Assembly: GCF_027257175.1 (NCBI RefSeq)
Contig: NZ_JAPFGD010000009.1
Location: 62,001-126,000 of the forward strand
DNA length: 64,000 nucleotides
Direction: 5' to 3'
DNA from: Castellaniella sp. S9
GTDB lineage: Bacteria; Pseudomonadota; Gammaproteobacteria; Burkholderiales; Burkholderiaceae_B
A program made the translations under genes and the position numbers. The notes beneath the pieces are model-generated. The model saw nothing but the letters and a program-made list of their open reading frames with translations. It searched no databases and had not been told where the DNA came from. Numbering within the stretch: position 1 is the stretch's first letter; each line of letters begins with the position of its first letter. This document shows, piece after piece, positions 33,601-41,916 of this stretch.

Positions 33601-36513
33601 ATGAACAAAGAACCTTCCAGCCCATGCGCCTGCTCCGGCGGCAATGGCCAACAGACGGCGTGCGCCAGTGAGCAGGCCAGCACTGAAACCACCGTTTTCC
33701 ACGTGAGCAACATGGATTGCCGCAATGAGGAAGCACTGGTGCGGCGAACGCTGGAGGGCATGCCCGGTGTCGAGCGGCTCCTGTTCGATCTTCCGCAGCG
33801 TTTGTTGACCATTTCGCACCGCGAAGTCTCGGCCGATGCCTTGGAGCAAGCGCTGAATTCGGTGGGCATGAAGGCTCAGGCTGTCCGAGACGCCGCCGTG
33901 TCGACCACCTACCGCATCGAGAACATGGACTGCCCGAGCGAGGAGAAACTCATCCGCTCGCACCTCGGGGCAGTCGAGGGAATTCAGGACCTCGACTTCG
34001 ACCTCGCTGAGCGCACCCTGTCGGTGAAACACCTCGCTCAGGCACGCGCGCAGATGGAGCAGGTCCTGGCCTCGATCGGCATGCGCGCCAAGGAGCAGAC
34101 CTTCGGCCACACGGGGCCGATCGAAGCCGCGGCTGTGATCCCATCCTCGGCCCTGCAGCAGCAACCAACCGCTGCCGTTTCCGCGCCGCCGATCGGCGAG
34201 CGGGTGACGTACCGGATCGAGAACATGGATTGCCCGACGGAAGAAGCGCTGATCCGCGACCGGCTGGGCAAGCTGCCGGGTGTGACCGCGCTCGACTTCA
34301 ATCTGATGCAGCGTGTGCTGGGAGTCCAGCACACGCTGGCGACCTCAGCGCCGATCGAGAAGGCGCTTGCTTCCATTGGAATGCAGGCTGCGCGGCAGGA
34401 CATGCAGACAGCCACCACGGTACTTCGCATCGCGAAGATGGACTGTCCGACCGAGGAAAGTCTGATCCGCGGCAAGCTGCAAGGCATGCCGGGCGTGCAG
34501 GGAATGGATTTCAACCTGATGCAGCGCACGCTCACGGTTCGGCACACACCCGACGCGATCAAGCCGGCAGTCGAAGCCATCGAATCGCTGGGCATGGAAG
34601 CCGAGGTCCAGAGGACTGATGAGCCGCGCGATGCCCCGGTGGCCGCGCACAAGACCAATTGGTGGCCGATGGCGGTTTCGGGCGTTGCGGCGGTGGCCGC
34701 CGAAGGCGTGTACTGGGTCAACGACGGCAATCATTGGGCCGTGATCGTGCTGGCACTGGTTTCGATCTTCACCGGCGGCCTCAGCACCTACAAGAAGGGC
34801 TGGATCGCGCTGAAGAACCTCAACCTGAACATGAACGCCCTGATGGCCATCGCGGTCACCGGCGGCATGGCGATCGGCCACTGGCCGGAGGCCGCCATGG
34901 TCATGTTCCTGTTCGCGTTGGCGGAAGTGATCGAGGCGAAGTCGCTGGACCGCGCCCGCAACGCCATTCGGGGGCTGATGGACTTGGCGCCCGAGACCGC
35001 GACCGTGCGGCAGGCCGATGGCTCATGGACAGAGCTGCCGGCCAAGGAGGTCGCAAAGGGCGCGGTGGTCCGCGTGCGTCCTGGCGAGCGCATCGCACTG
35101 GACGGCCTGATCACCTCGGGTCGATCGGCCATCAACCAGGCGCCCATCACCGGCGAGAGCCTGCCCGTCGAGAAGGCCGAAGGTGACCAGGTCTTCGCCG
35201 GAACCATCAATGAGACCGGCTCTTTCGAATACAAGGTGACCGCAGGCGCCAGCGACTCGACGCTCGCGCGCATCATCCATGCCGTGGAGTCCGCGCAGGG
35301 CAGCCGTGCGCCCACGCAGCGCTTCGTCGACCAGTTCGCCCGCGTCTACACGCCGGCGGTGTTCGCGGTGTCCGTGCTGGTTGCCGTCGTGCCGCCGCTC
35401 GCCTTCGGCGGCGCATGGTTTGACTGGGTCTACAAGGCCCTGGTACTGCTGGTGATCGCCTGCCCCTGCGCTCTGGTCATCTCCACGCCGGTCACCATCG
35501 TCAGCGGCTTGGCCGCTGCCGCCCGACGCGGCATCCTGATCAAGGGTGGCGTCTACCTGGAGGGCGGGCGCAAGCTCAAGGCGTTGGCCCTGGACAAGAC
35601 CGGCACACTCACACATGGCAAGCCCGAGCAGACCGACTTCGTGCCGCTGATCGGCGAGGCGCAGGAAGTTGCCGCCTGGGCCGCAAGCCTCGCGGCACGC
35701 TCGGACCATCCTGTGTCTCAGGCCATCGCCCGCAAGGCGAACCGTGACGGCATCGCGCTGCACGAGGTCGACGACTTCGCGGCGCTGCCTGGCCGCGGCG
35801 TGCGCGGCCGCGTCGCCGGGCGCATGTTGCACATGGGCAACCACAGGCTCGCCCAGGAGCTGGGCCTGAGCGAAGCGACGCTCCAGGCTCGGCTGGAGAC
35901 CCTGGAGCGCCAAGGCAAGACAGCGATCCTGCTGATGGACGATGCGACCGTGCTCGGCATTTTTGCAGTGGCCGACACCGTGAAGGAAACCAGCCGTGAG
36001 GCGGTGGCCGACCTGCAGGCGCTGGGTGTGCGCACGCTGATGCTGACGGGGGACAACCAGCACACGGCCGCGGCCATCGCTGCCCAGGTCGGAATCTCTG
36101 AAGCCCGTGGTGACCAACTGCCCGAAGACAAGCTCAAGACCATCGAAAGCCTGGTCGGCGGCGAGGGCCAGGTGGGCATGGTGGGCGACGGCATCAACGA
36201 TTCGCCCGCGCTCGCCCGTGCCGACATCGGCTTCGCCATGGGCGCGGCCGGCACCGACACCGCGATCGAAACAGCCGACGTCGCCCTGATGGACGACGAC
36301 CTGCGCAAGATCCCCGCCTTCATCCGGCTGTCGCGTAGCACTGCGGCGATCCTCACGCAGAACATCGTTCTGGCCCTTGGCATCAAGGCGGTGTTCCTTG
36401 CGTTGACGTTCACAGGGCATGCCACCATGTGGATGGCTGTGTTCGCTGACATGGGGGCAAGTCTTTTGGTTGTCGTCAATGGGCTGCGCCTCCTGAAGTT
36501 CAAGGCGGCATGA
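33601..36513 (+). CDS. cadA: heavy-metal P1B-type ATPase with four N-terminal HMA repeats
   Basis: About 970 residues, some 150-250 longer than usual CadA/ZntA. It opens with a Cys-rich head (CACSGGNGQQTACA), then four HMA-like repeats at about residues 31-95, 101-165, 202-265 and 273-335, each with MDCxxEE (NMDCRNEE, NMDCPSEE, NMDCPTEE, KMDCPTEE) instead of the usual CxxC. The pump core follows: actuator ITGESLPVEK, membrane motif ACPCAL (about 620), phosphorylation site DKTGT (about 665), SDHPVSQ, and GDGINDSPALA. The CPC motif fits Cd/Zn/Pb(II) efflux. ATG 33601 lies 34 bases after the expected transcription start. lspA follows after three bases. Confidence 0.92.
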   Translation: MNKEPSSPCACSGGNGQQTACASEQASTETTVFHVSNMDCRNEEALVRRTLEGMPGVERLLFDLPQRLLTISHREVSADALEQALNSVGMKAQAVRDAAVSTTYRIENMDCPSEEKLIRSHLGAVEGIQDLDFDLAERTLSVKHLAQARAQMEQVLASIGMRAKEQTFGHTGPIEAAAVIPSSALQQQPTAAVSAPPIGERVTYRIENMDCPTEEALIRDRLGKLPGVTALDFNLMQRVLGVQHTLATSAPIEKALASIGMQAARQDMQTATTVLRIAKMDCPTEESLIRGKLQGMPGVQGMDFNLMQRTLTVRHTPDAIKPAVEAIESLGMEAEVQRTDEPRDAPVAAHKTNWWPMAVSGVAAVAAEGVYWVNDGNHWAVIVLALVSIFTGGLSTYKKGWIALKNLNLNMNALMAIAVTGGMAIGHWPEAAMVMFLFALAEVIEAKSLDRARNAIRGLMDLAPETATVRQADGSWTELPAKEVAKGAVVRVRPGERIALDGLITSGRSAINQAPITGESLPVEKAEGDQVFAGTINETGSFEYKVTAGASDSTLARIIHAVESAQGSRAPTQRFVDQFARVYTPAVFAVSVLVAVVPPLAFGGAWFDWVYKALVLLVIACPCALVISTPVTIVSGLAAAARRGILIKGGVYLEGGRKLKALALDKTGTLTHGKPEQTDFVPLIGEAQEVAAWAASLAARSDHPVSQAIARKANRDGIALHEVDDFAALPGRGVRGRVAGRMLHMGNHRLAQELGLSEATLQARLETLERQGKTAILLMDDATVLGIFAVADTVKETSREAVADLQALGVRTLMLTGDNQHTAAAIAAQVGISEARGDQLPEDKLKTIESLVGGEGQVGMVGDGINDSPALARADIGFAMGAAGTDTAIETADVALMDDDLRKIPAFIRLSRSTAAILTQNIVLALGIKAVFLALTFTGHATMWMAVFADMGASLLVVVNGLRLLKFKAA

Positions 36514-36516
36514 ACA

Positions 36517-37017
36517 ATGGATGAACCATCTCTTCGCAAGACGCAGTGGTACTCACTCGCGATCGTTATATTCGCCGGCGATCAGGCAGCTAAGAGCTAC
36601 ATTGACGCGACAACTCCCTTGGGTTGGTCGCACGAGGTGGCGTCATTCTTCAACCTAGTTCACGCTCTCAATCCCGGCGCGGCGTTCAGCTTCCTTGCTG
36701 GCGCGGGCGGCTGGCAGCGGTGGTTTTTTCTGGCGATCGCGTTCGCAATATCGGCATGGCTCGCATGGCTGCTCTCCCGGCCGCTGCGCAAAACGGAAGG
36801 CCTTTCGTACAGCCTCATTCTGGGCGGCGCATTGGGCAACGCGTTCGACCGCGCCACGCGCGGGCACGTTATCGACTACATCGACTTTCACCTGCACGGC
36901 TGGCACTGGCCCGCCTTCAACATCGCTGACATGGCCATCGTGGGCGGGGCGATCGCGCTGGTGGCCCAGTCGTTCATGAGCGTGGAGAACCCGGCCGCCA
37001 CAAAGGAGTCCCAGTGA
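36517..37017 (+). CDS. lspA: lipoprotein signal peptidase II (cargo copy)
   Basis: A 166-residue, four-helix membrane protease of the LspA family. The catalytic aspartates are in NAFDRATRGHVIDYIDFH and FNIADMAIVGG; the N-terminal DQAAKSYI box is also typical. It is the second gene of the cadA operon. LspA-like proteins (PbrC) are regular partners of Cd/Pb pumps on mobile elements, where they are thought to process a metal-binding lipoprotein or to help in lead resistance; the exact reason is unproven. Confidence 0.9.
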   Translation: MDEPSLRKTQWYSLAIVIFAGDQAAKSYIDATTPLGWSHEVASFFNLVHALNPGAAFSFLAGAGGWQRWFFLAIAFAISAWLAWLLSRPLRKTEGLSYSLILGGALGNAFDRATRGHVIDYIDFHLHGWHWPAFNIADMAIVGGAIALVAQSFMSVENPAATKESQ

Positions 37018-37042
37018 CATTGGGACGATCCGGAAATTCGCA

Positions 37043-37201
37043 ATGCACACGGTGCAGGACACCAATCTGAAGAGAACGGCCCCCAGCATGAGCGGCCGCG
37101 GCTTGGCCCTCATGCTAGCGCCCACCGCCGCTTTTGCTGCAACGCCCTGTTGCGATGGCGGCGATTGCTGCAACGACGTCGCAATGCCTTGCTGTGAATA
37201 A
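37043..37201 (+). CDS. tiny Cys-rich exported peptide
   Basis: A 52-residue open frame 25 bp after lspA: a basic start, a hydrophobic stretch (GLALMLAPTAAFAATP) resembling a signal peptide with an AFA-A cleavage site, then a mature part of about 19 residues with three CC pairs (PCCDGGDCC...PCCE). Such a peptide could bind soft metals in the periplasm. Its place at the end of the cadA-lspA operon supports a metal role. No strong ribosome site is seen, so expression depends on the operon. Confidence 0.55.
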   Translation: MHTVQDTNLKRTAPSMSGRGLALMLAPTAAFAATPCCDGGDCCNDVAMPCCE

Positions 37202-37353
37202 ACAGCACGCAAGCCAGTTGACCTGGCAATTATGAAAGTCCATCACGGCGATGCTGGCCTTTTTCGTTCCAATGAGCCGTCACGGAGAGGTGATGATGAA
37301 GCTATGCCGGGATCCTGCAAGCTTTAGGACGGTCTTCTTTACCGCATAGCGAT

Positions 37354-37665
37354 ATGCTGATGTCACCCGTTCGCCTCGCCTGGCAAGTACAAGTAGTTCG
37401 TCGCGGTTTTCTGGCCGTGTCCGCCCGCTTCGCTGGCCCTTTTGCCCCAAACAAGCGCAATCATGCCTGCGTTACCACCAAAGTTCGCCCCCGCCAGTTG
37501 CTGTTCCTAAAGGGCATCAAGCTCAACGCCATCGCCGACCGGCCAGCGTATTTCGCATCGCTGCGTGCCCGTCGGGGCCAGCCCATCGTCATCCTCGCAG
37601 AGCTGGGACCGGACGAGGCATTCGCCCTGTGGAAGCAGCATGTACTGGGCGACAGGCCTCGCTGA
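37354..37665 (+). CDS. small ORF of unknown origin at the cargo boundary
   Basis: An open frame of up to 103 residues, whose second half (LLFLKGIKLNAIADRPAYFA then SLRARRGQPIVILAELGPDE) looks like real protein sequence. It may be the 3' part of an ICE gene that the metal block interrupted, since it ends just before a strong terminator. I see no start with a ribosome site. Low certainty. Confidence 0.35.
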   Translation: MLMSPVRLAWQVQVVRRGFLAVSARFAGPFAPNKRNHACVTTKVRPRQLLFLKGIKLNAIADRPAYFASLRARRGQPIVILAELGPDEAFALWKQHVLGDRPR

Positions 37666-37690
37666 CCCAGTTTCGCCTCATCCTCCTGAC

Positions 37691-37722
37691 AGCCCCGCAC
37701 TTATTGCGGGGCTTTCTTTTTT
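37691..37722 (+). terminator. rho-independent terminator
   Basis: AGCCCCGCA / TGCGGGGCT with a 5-base loop, followed by TTCTTTTTT. It ends the cargo/ORF transcription before the small-gene array. Confidence 0.85.
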
Positions 37723-37806
37723 CCGCGTTCGCCAATCGGGGCTGTTGCAAATGCCGATTTCCGGCTGACGCGGCTCGCCTCGCGCATGAAGCTGCCCGCA
37801 TGTGTC

Positions 37807-37868
37807 GCTGATTCGTCAGCACCATGCCAGCAGCCAGAGTTTCCAGGCTGCCGCGGATTCTTTCCGCG
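37807..37868 (+). ncRNA. three-hairpin leader RNA, copy A
   Basis: Hairpin 1 GCTGA-TTCG-TCAGC (37807-37820), linker ACCATGCCA, hairpin 2 GCAGCC / GGCTGC (37830-37851), hairpin 3 CGCGGA-TTCTT-TCCGCG (37852-37868, arms 37852-57 and 37863-68). It lies 134 bases before the ATG at 38003. Same layout as at 40073 and 41698 with different bases in the stems, so pairing is kept by covariation. Resembles in setting the radC-type leaders known from ICEs; identity not tested. Confidence 0.72.
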
Positions 37869-38002
37869 CTACCCGCCAGTCCGCCATCGCATCGAGTCTG
37901 CGGACGCGCGTCACCCGTGACGCCGATGCTTTTTTCTCAACCGCGTGCGGGAGCTGCCATCCCGTGAGGGACGAGGCCCCGCTTTTTCCAAGGAGCCCGT
38001 CC

Positions 38003-38215
38003 ATGTCCCAGCAAGCCTCTTTCGGCCAGTTGGCCTTGATCCATTGCGGCAAGTTCCTGCCGCTCGAAATCCTGCATAGCGCCGCCGGCCACTACATCGG
38101 CACGCGCGATACAGAAGGTCCCGTTTCGCGGGAATCCTGCCAGTACTTCCGCAGCTATGCCGCGGCTCAACGTGCCCTCGAAAGAGGCGGCTGGTCCCAG
38201 CTCGCCACACCCTGA
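38003..38215 (+). CDS. small ICE protein of unknown function
   Basis: A 70-residue soluble protein (MSQQASFGQLALIHCGKFLP then LEILHSAAGHYIGTRDTEG). The start follows AAGGAGCCCGTCC. Its second half, with YFRSYAAAQRALERGGWSQ, reads like a compact domain. First gene of the array after leader RNA copy A. No family recognised. Confidence 0.6.
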   Translation: MSQQASFGQLALIHCGKFLPLEILHSAAGHYIGTRDTEGPVSRESCQYFRSYAAAQRALERGGWSQLATP

Positions 38216-38236
38216 TCCAACTGGAGGAACCACGTC

Positions 38237-38629
38237 ATGAACCAGCTTTTGCCCCAGGAAGTCGTCGATCAGATCATGCGGGAAGAGCAGCATTTCGCCG
38301 CCGCGCCCCAAGCCTTCTTCGAGGTCTGGAAGCGCGGCGTCGAGATCGCAGGCCCGCAATGGTTTGGCGACGGCACGCGCGAAGGCCTGAACCAGGCAAA
38401 GAGCAAGTGGGATCTGCGTCCCGACATGCTGCGTGCCAACGACGCACTCGGCGTCCTGAGCAGCGGGGAACGCATGTTCCTGTCCGCCATGTTCAGCTTC
38501 TACAACGCGCGCGAGGGCGGTGCCATGCTCAAGCGCTGCCACTTCCAAGGACTGTCGGACTTCGATGGTCTCGATCTGCAACGCCGCAAGGTCATCGCCG
38601 ATCTGTTGGTGAACTACAGCGGTTGGTGA
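38237..38629 (+). CDS. conserved ICE protein of unknown function
   Basis: A 130-residue soluble protein (MNQLLPQEVVDQIMREEQHF; GERMFLSAMFSFYNAREGGA; DLQRRKVIADLLVNYSGW). It begins 21 bp after the previous stop with a GGAGGAACC ribosome site, so the two are co-transcribed. The type is common in clc-like ICEs, but I know of no function. Mostly helical by composition. Confidence 0.65.
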   Translation: MNQLLPQEVVDQIMREEQHFAAAPQAFFEVWKRGVEIAGPQWFGDGTREGLNQAKSKWDLRPDMLRANDALGVLSSGERMFLSAMFSFYNAREGGAMLKRCHFQGLSDFDGLDLQRRKVIADLLVNYSGW

Positions 38630-38671
38630 GCCGGTCTGCGGCATACCACCGTCTTTTTGTTCACTGCCCAT

Positions 38672-38711
38672 GAGGGACATGCGTCCACGCGGCCATGTCC
38701 CTCGATTTTTC
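38672..38711 (+). terminator. rho-independent terminator
   Basis: GAGGGACATG / CATGTCCCTC (10-bp perfect stem) followed by GATTTTTCTT. Confidence 0.8.
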
Positions 38712-38842
38712 TTCCGTCAGCCTGCGCCGATTGGCCCAAAGCCCTCGATCAGTGCCGCCTGACGCTTTTTCCACTTTCAACCCACCGGGGTTCAATTCCC
38801 GGTGGCGGGAATTGGCTCCATTATTCAATCTGGAGAAATTCC

Positions 38843-39580
38843 ATGACCCAGAATCCCAATCCCTTTGTACGCGGCTACTGGAATCTGAGAGTCGTCCGAA
38901 CGCTGTGCATCTGCTACGGGGACGGAAGCCCGCATGTCTGGCGATCCATCCACACGAGCCAAGCGCATCTTTCCGACAACGACCTGATCTCATCGCCTTG
39001 CATCGTCACCAGCGACTTCGCGTTGATCAAAAGCGGCACTGACGCCATCAGCGACGAGCTGATTGCTGAATGTGATGCTGTTGAAGGCATCAACGGCGAA
39101 GGCGTGGTGGGCGCCGTGGTCTATGCCATCCATGGCGACGACCTCGACGGCCGCCCGGTCCATGTCGGTGATACCTATTCGGCCGAAGCCGCGCGAGACG
39201 TGGTGCAGCGGTTGAGTTTCGAGACCGGCTATTACAGCCGGTGCTGGGAAGTCAGCAGCGCGCACATCTGCCAGGAAACCGGCCAGTACCTCGCCAACCT
39301 GGCAGACCTCGCCACGCCGGAGGCTTTTCTGTTCATCGCCTTTCGGGTTCCGTACAGCCCGGCGATTGGCGTCAAGCTGATCTCCACGCCCTGGACAGAC
39401 AAGAACCTGGAATATGCCGAGGGCATCAGCGCTGAGCAGCTTCGACAGGAGCACCGCGACAAGGGCATGCCTGACGACCTGGCGAACATCCTTGAACTGG
39501 CCGGCCAGGCAGATGTGCGCATCCTCATCCTCGATGCCGACGCACCCGCGCTACTGGGCTTGCCACTGGCCGAGACCTAG
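38843..39580 (+). CDS. ICE protein, possibly DUF5983 family
   Basis: A 245-residue soluble protein starting MTQNPNPFVRGYWNLRVVRT. A middle part HGDDLDGRPVHVGDTYSAEA is followed by a C-terminal segment DVRILILDADAPALLGLPLA that I associate with DUF5983 ICE proteins, though from memory only. The ATG is preceded by CTGGAGAAATTCC and by a hairpin CACCGGG/CCCGGTG. Function unknown. Confidence 0.55.
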   Translation: MTQNPNPFVRGYWNLRVVRTLCICYGDGSPHVWRSIHTSQAHLSDNDLISSPCIVTSDFALIKSGTDAISDELIAECDAVEGINGEGVVGAVVYAIHGDDLDGRPVHVGDTYSAEAARDVVQRLSFETGYYSRCWEVSSAHICQETGQYLANLADLATPEAFLFIAFRVPYSPAIGVKLISTPWTDKNLEYAEGISAEQLRQEHRDKGMPDDLANILELAGQADVRILILDADAPALLGLPLAET

Positions 39581-39676
39581 CAGACACGCGACGCGCAAGC
39601 CTTCCCCTTTATCCCCCATATGCCAGCCCGCCTCCCACCAGGAGCCGGGCTGGTTCAATTCCATAGGAGCAATCTC

Positions 39677-39955
39677 ATGTTCCCCGATCTCATCTTGCCC
39701 ACGCCCGACTTCGAGAATCAGCTTGGAGCCTGCGTCAACGCCATGAGCCAGGACGACGCCATCGGCCAGATCCTGGTGTTCGAGCGCATGAGCGGTACGC
39801 TGCACATGCGCCATATCGACAGCGCCGATCTGGTGGACACCGACATTGACGACTACGAAATGGTCGTATTCGACGGTGGCAACACAAGCGGCGACACGTG
39901 GAAGCACGTGTTCTTCCCGCGTCAGCGAGAACACTACTTCGTGTACGAAGCCTGA
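39677..39955 (+). CDS. small acidic ICE protein
   Basis: A 92-residue acidic protein (MFPDLILPTPDFENQLGACV; SADLVDTDIDDYEMVVFDGG; ending HYFVYEA). It has its own ribosome site (ATAGGAGCAATCTC) after a CCAGCCCG/CGGGCTGG hairpin and is closed by a terminator six bases after its stop. Acidic small proteins on ICEs can be anti-restriction or DNA mimics; there is no direct evidence here. Confidence 0.58.
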   Translation: MFPDLILPTPDFENQLGACVNAMSQDDAIGQILVFERMSGTLHMRHIDSADLVDTDIDDYEMVVFDGGNTSGDTWKHVFFPRQREHYFVYEA

Positions 39956-39960
39956 CCCCC

Positions 39961-39985
39961 AAGCCCCTTTCGAGGGGCTTTTTCT
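39961..39985 (+). terminator. rho-independent terminator
   Basis: AAGCCCC-TTTCGA-GGGGCTT followed by TTTCT, six bases after the stop of the preceding gene. Confidence 0.85.
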
Positions 39986-40072
39986 CGCCCGCAGCGCTGG
40001 AAAGCGGGTGCGATGGGGTGCCGTTTCCTGCAAGCGGGCCGCTTACTCCCGGGCCATTCTTGCCCCATGTTC

Positions 40073-40139
40073 GTCGGCGTTGCCGACACATGCCCAGGCA
40101 GCCAAGACCTTCAAGGCTGCAAGCACGGGAAGCCGTGCT
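40073..40139 (+). ncRNA. three-hairpin leader RNA, copy B
   Basis: Hairpin 1 GTCGGC-GTT-GCCGAC (40073-40087), linker ACATGCCCAG, hairpin 2 GCAGCC / GGCTGC (40098-40120), hairpin 3 AGCACGG-GAAG-CCGTGCT (40122-40139). It lies 103 bases before the ATG at 40243 and is preceded by TTGCCCCATG, a block also found before copy C. Every stem differs from at least one other copy while still pairing. Confidence 0.75.
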
Positions 40140-40242
40140 GGTCGATGTTTTCCACGGACGTACCGCGTCCATCCACACCACCCACAAGGGACCTCTCCCT
40201 TGCGGGCGGGGAATCCCTTGTTTCTTCCTCAAGGAGATTCCC

Positions 40243-41055
40243 ATGGACCGTTCCCTCATCAAATCCATGATGCCTTCGCTAGTCGCAGGCCACGTGCCCC
40301 GCAACGTGCGGTCGTTCAAGTACCGCGTGTTCGACGATCAGCCGCAATCTTCGACATTGGGCTTCGCCGTCGACCCCCAGCCCTTCGACGGGAAGGTAGT
40401 CGCCATCACCGACGATGCCATCGTCGTCAAGCTCAAGCCGAGCGAGTTCGCTGTGCTCGATTCCAAGCTGGTGACCACCGTCCCCGACGAAGGCGCCAAG
40501 GTGCATGTCCAACCCTACGCACGGCGCCGTTTCGATGGGCTGCGGGCGGACACGCCGGAAGAGCGCACCGAGATGACGTCCGACGGCATTCCCTACACCG
40601 TCAAGACGCACATCCTCGGCTCCGCGCCGGCCAAGCTGCCCATTCCCGAGCCGCAGTGCATGGAGCTGGGTCAGCTCATCCAGCAGTTGGAGGAAATGCC
40701 GGCGCCCGATGGCTTCCGGCGCATCACCCACATGCTGGTCGATGCGGGTGCCCGGGATTTCACCTGGGTCGATCCGACGCCGTCCAAGATCATCGAGACG
40801 CCTCCGGCGATCAGCTTCACGGTCTCGACCGCGAAGTTCGAGGGCCGGGTGACGGTGCTGTACGACCGAGGCGGCGACACCTACGTGGTGGAGCTGCATC
40901 GCGACGGCGAATTGGTCGATCGGCATGACGAGGTGTATTTCGACATGCTCGGCGAAGTGCTGGAGCGACTCATCGACGACGGACGTTGGCGCCTGATCGA
41001 TGTGAGCGTGATCGACGCCAAGGCTACCCGGCAGCGCCAGGCGGTGCCGGCATGA
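40243..41055 (+). CDS. conserved ICE protein of unknown function
   Basis: A 270-residue soluble protein (MDRSLIKSMMPSLVAGHVPR; DGKVVAITDDAIVVKLKPSE; RFDGLRADTPEERTEMTSDG; VTVLYDRGGDTYVVELHRDG). The start has a clear AAGGAGATTCCC ribosome site. Homologues in ICEs have been labelled GTPase, but I see no P-loop (no GxxxxGKS/T), so that label is not supported. Preceded by leader RNA copy B. Confidence 0.62.
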   Translation: MDRSLIKSMMPSLVAGHVPRNVRSFKYRVFDDQPQSSTLGFAVDPQPFDGKVVAITDDAIVVKLKPSEFAVLDSKLVTTVPDEGAKVHVQPYARRRFDGLRADTPEERTEMTSDGIPYTVKTHILGSAPAKLPIPEPQCMELGQLIQQLEEMPAPDGFRRITHMLVDAGARDFTWVDPTPSKIIETPPAISFTVSTAKFEGRVTVLYDRGGDTYVVELHRDGELVDRHDEVYFDMLGEVLERLIDDGRWRLIDVSVIDAKATRQRQAVPA

Positions 41056-41137
41056 CGCCGGAAACTGAATCCTGCCGGTTCTACGGCTGACCCGTGGGTC
41101 CCGCCACGAAGTTTCGCCCATGGGCCATGTGCCCACA

Positions 41138-41171
41138 GGCCCTCCATCCATGCGGATGGAGGGCCTTTTCT
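41138..41171 (+). terminator. rho-independent terminator/leader hairpin
   Basis: GGCCCTCCATCC / GGATGGAGGGCC, 12-bp perfect stem, loop ATGC, then TTTTCTCT; it ends only 26 bases before the next start codon. Confidence 0.8.
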
Positions 41172-41196
41172 CTATTCCACATAGGAGATTTCAACC

Positions 41197-41550
41197 ATGT
41201 CACTGCGATTCAAAGGCTCCGACCTGCGCCCCGTGCTGACCGAGGCCATCGCCAGCCAATGCCGCGTCATCCTGGTCAAGGACCAGGGCGTGTACTTCCT
41301 CGCCGAGCAGGGAGAGCGCCGCCCGGATGGGCGTGTGAAGCTGCTGGCCTATGCCGTCGGCTGCAACCCGGATACCGACCCGTTCGACGACTGGTGGGAA
41401 CTGGCGCGCGCCGAACTGGGCGGCGACGACTTCGGGGAGTACTTCGACCCGAAGGACGGCGTATTCACGCGCATCCTGCACACCGAAGACGACCTGATGC
41501 TGTCGGCCACCGCCACACATCTGTCGCTGGAGGTGGTGCCTCCCGCATAG
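41197..41550 (+). CDS. DUF3085-family ICE protein
   Basis: A 117-residue protein of the DUF3085 family: MSLRFKGSDLRPVLTEAIAS then RVILVKDQGVYFLAEQGER, and NPDTDPFDDWWELARAELGG. Domain function unknown; it is regularly found on plasmids and ICEs, sometimes near anti-restriction genes. Ribosome site TAGGAGATTTCAACC. Bracketed by terminators on both sides, so it is expressed as a single unit or by read-through. Confidence 0.7.
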   Translation: MSLRFKGSDLRPVLTEAIASQCRVILVKDQGVYFLAEQGERRPDGRVKLLAYAVGCNPDTDPFDDWWELARAELGGDDFGEYFDPKDGVFTRILHTEDDLMLSATATHLSLEVVPPA

Positions 41551-41576
41551 CGCGGCAACCGCCACTCGACTCTCGC

Positions 41577-41604
41577 AGCCCCCCACACCGGGGGCTTTCT
41601 TTTG
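41577..41604 (+). terminator. rho-independent terminator
   Basis: AGCCCCC / GGGGGCT with a 6-base loop followed by TTCTTTTG. Confidence 0.8.
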
Positions 41605-41697
41605 CGCTGAGCCGGGCTGCGTGGACAAAGGGAAACGCGCGGATGCCAATTGATTGCTGTCGCGCGCGCGAGGCCCGGCCATGCTGACCCCATGCCT

Positions 41698-41764
41698 GCT
41701 GACGCTGTCAGCGACATGCCAGGCAACCATCGGTCTTCGAGGTTGCGGCGCAGTTTCCACTGCG
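41698..41764 (+). ncRNA. three-hairpin leader RNA, copy C
   Basis: Hairpin 1 GCTGAC-GCT-GTCAGC (41698-41712), linker GACATGCCAG, hairpin 2 GCAACC / GGTTGC (41723-41746; the G-C pair of copies A and B is here A-T), hairpin 3 CGCAGT-TTCC-ACTGCG (41749-41764). It is 152 bases before the STY4534 start and shares GACCCCATG just upstream with copy B's TGCCCCATG. Confidence 0.75.
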
Positions 41765-41916
41765 TGACCGAGCCAGCTCGCACCGCATCCATCCGCGAGC
41801 GGCCACCAGTCCCTGGTGGCGGATGCTTTCGCCTTATCAACCCACCGCGGGGTTACGCACCTTTCCTCGCATGCGTGGGCTCGGTGTGTCTCCGCTTTTC
41901 CCTATGGAGATTCACC

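Noticed and set aside
40243-41055. GTPase label for the 270-residue array protein
   Set aside because: No P-loop or other G-motif is visible.
41650-41916. In-frame upstream start for the STY4534 gene at 41650 and similar long N-termini for other array genes
   Set aside because: The extra codons would lie over the leader RNA hairpins, and strong ribosome sites stand just before the later ATG codons.
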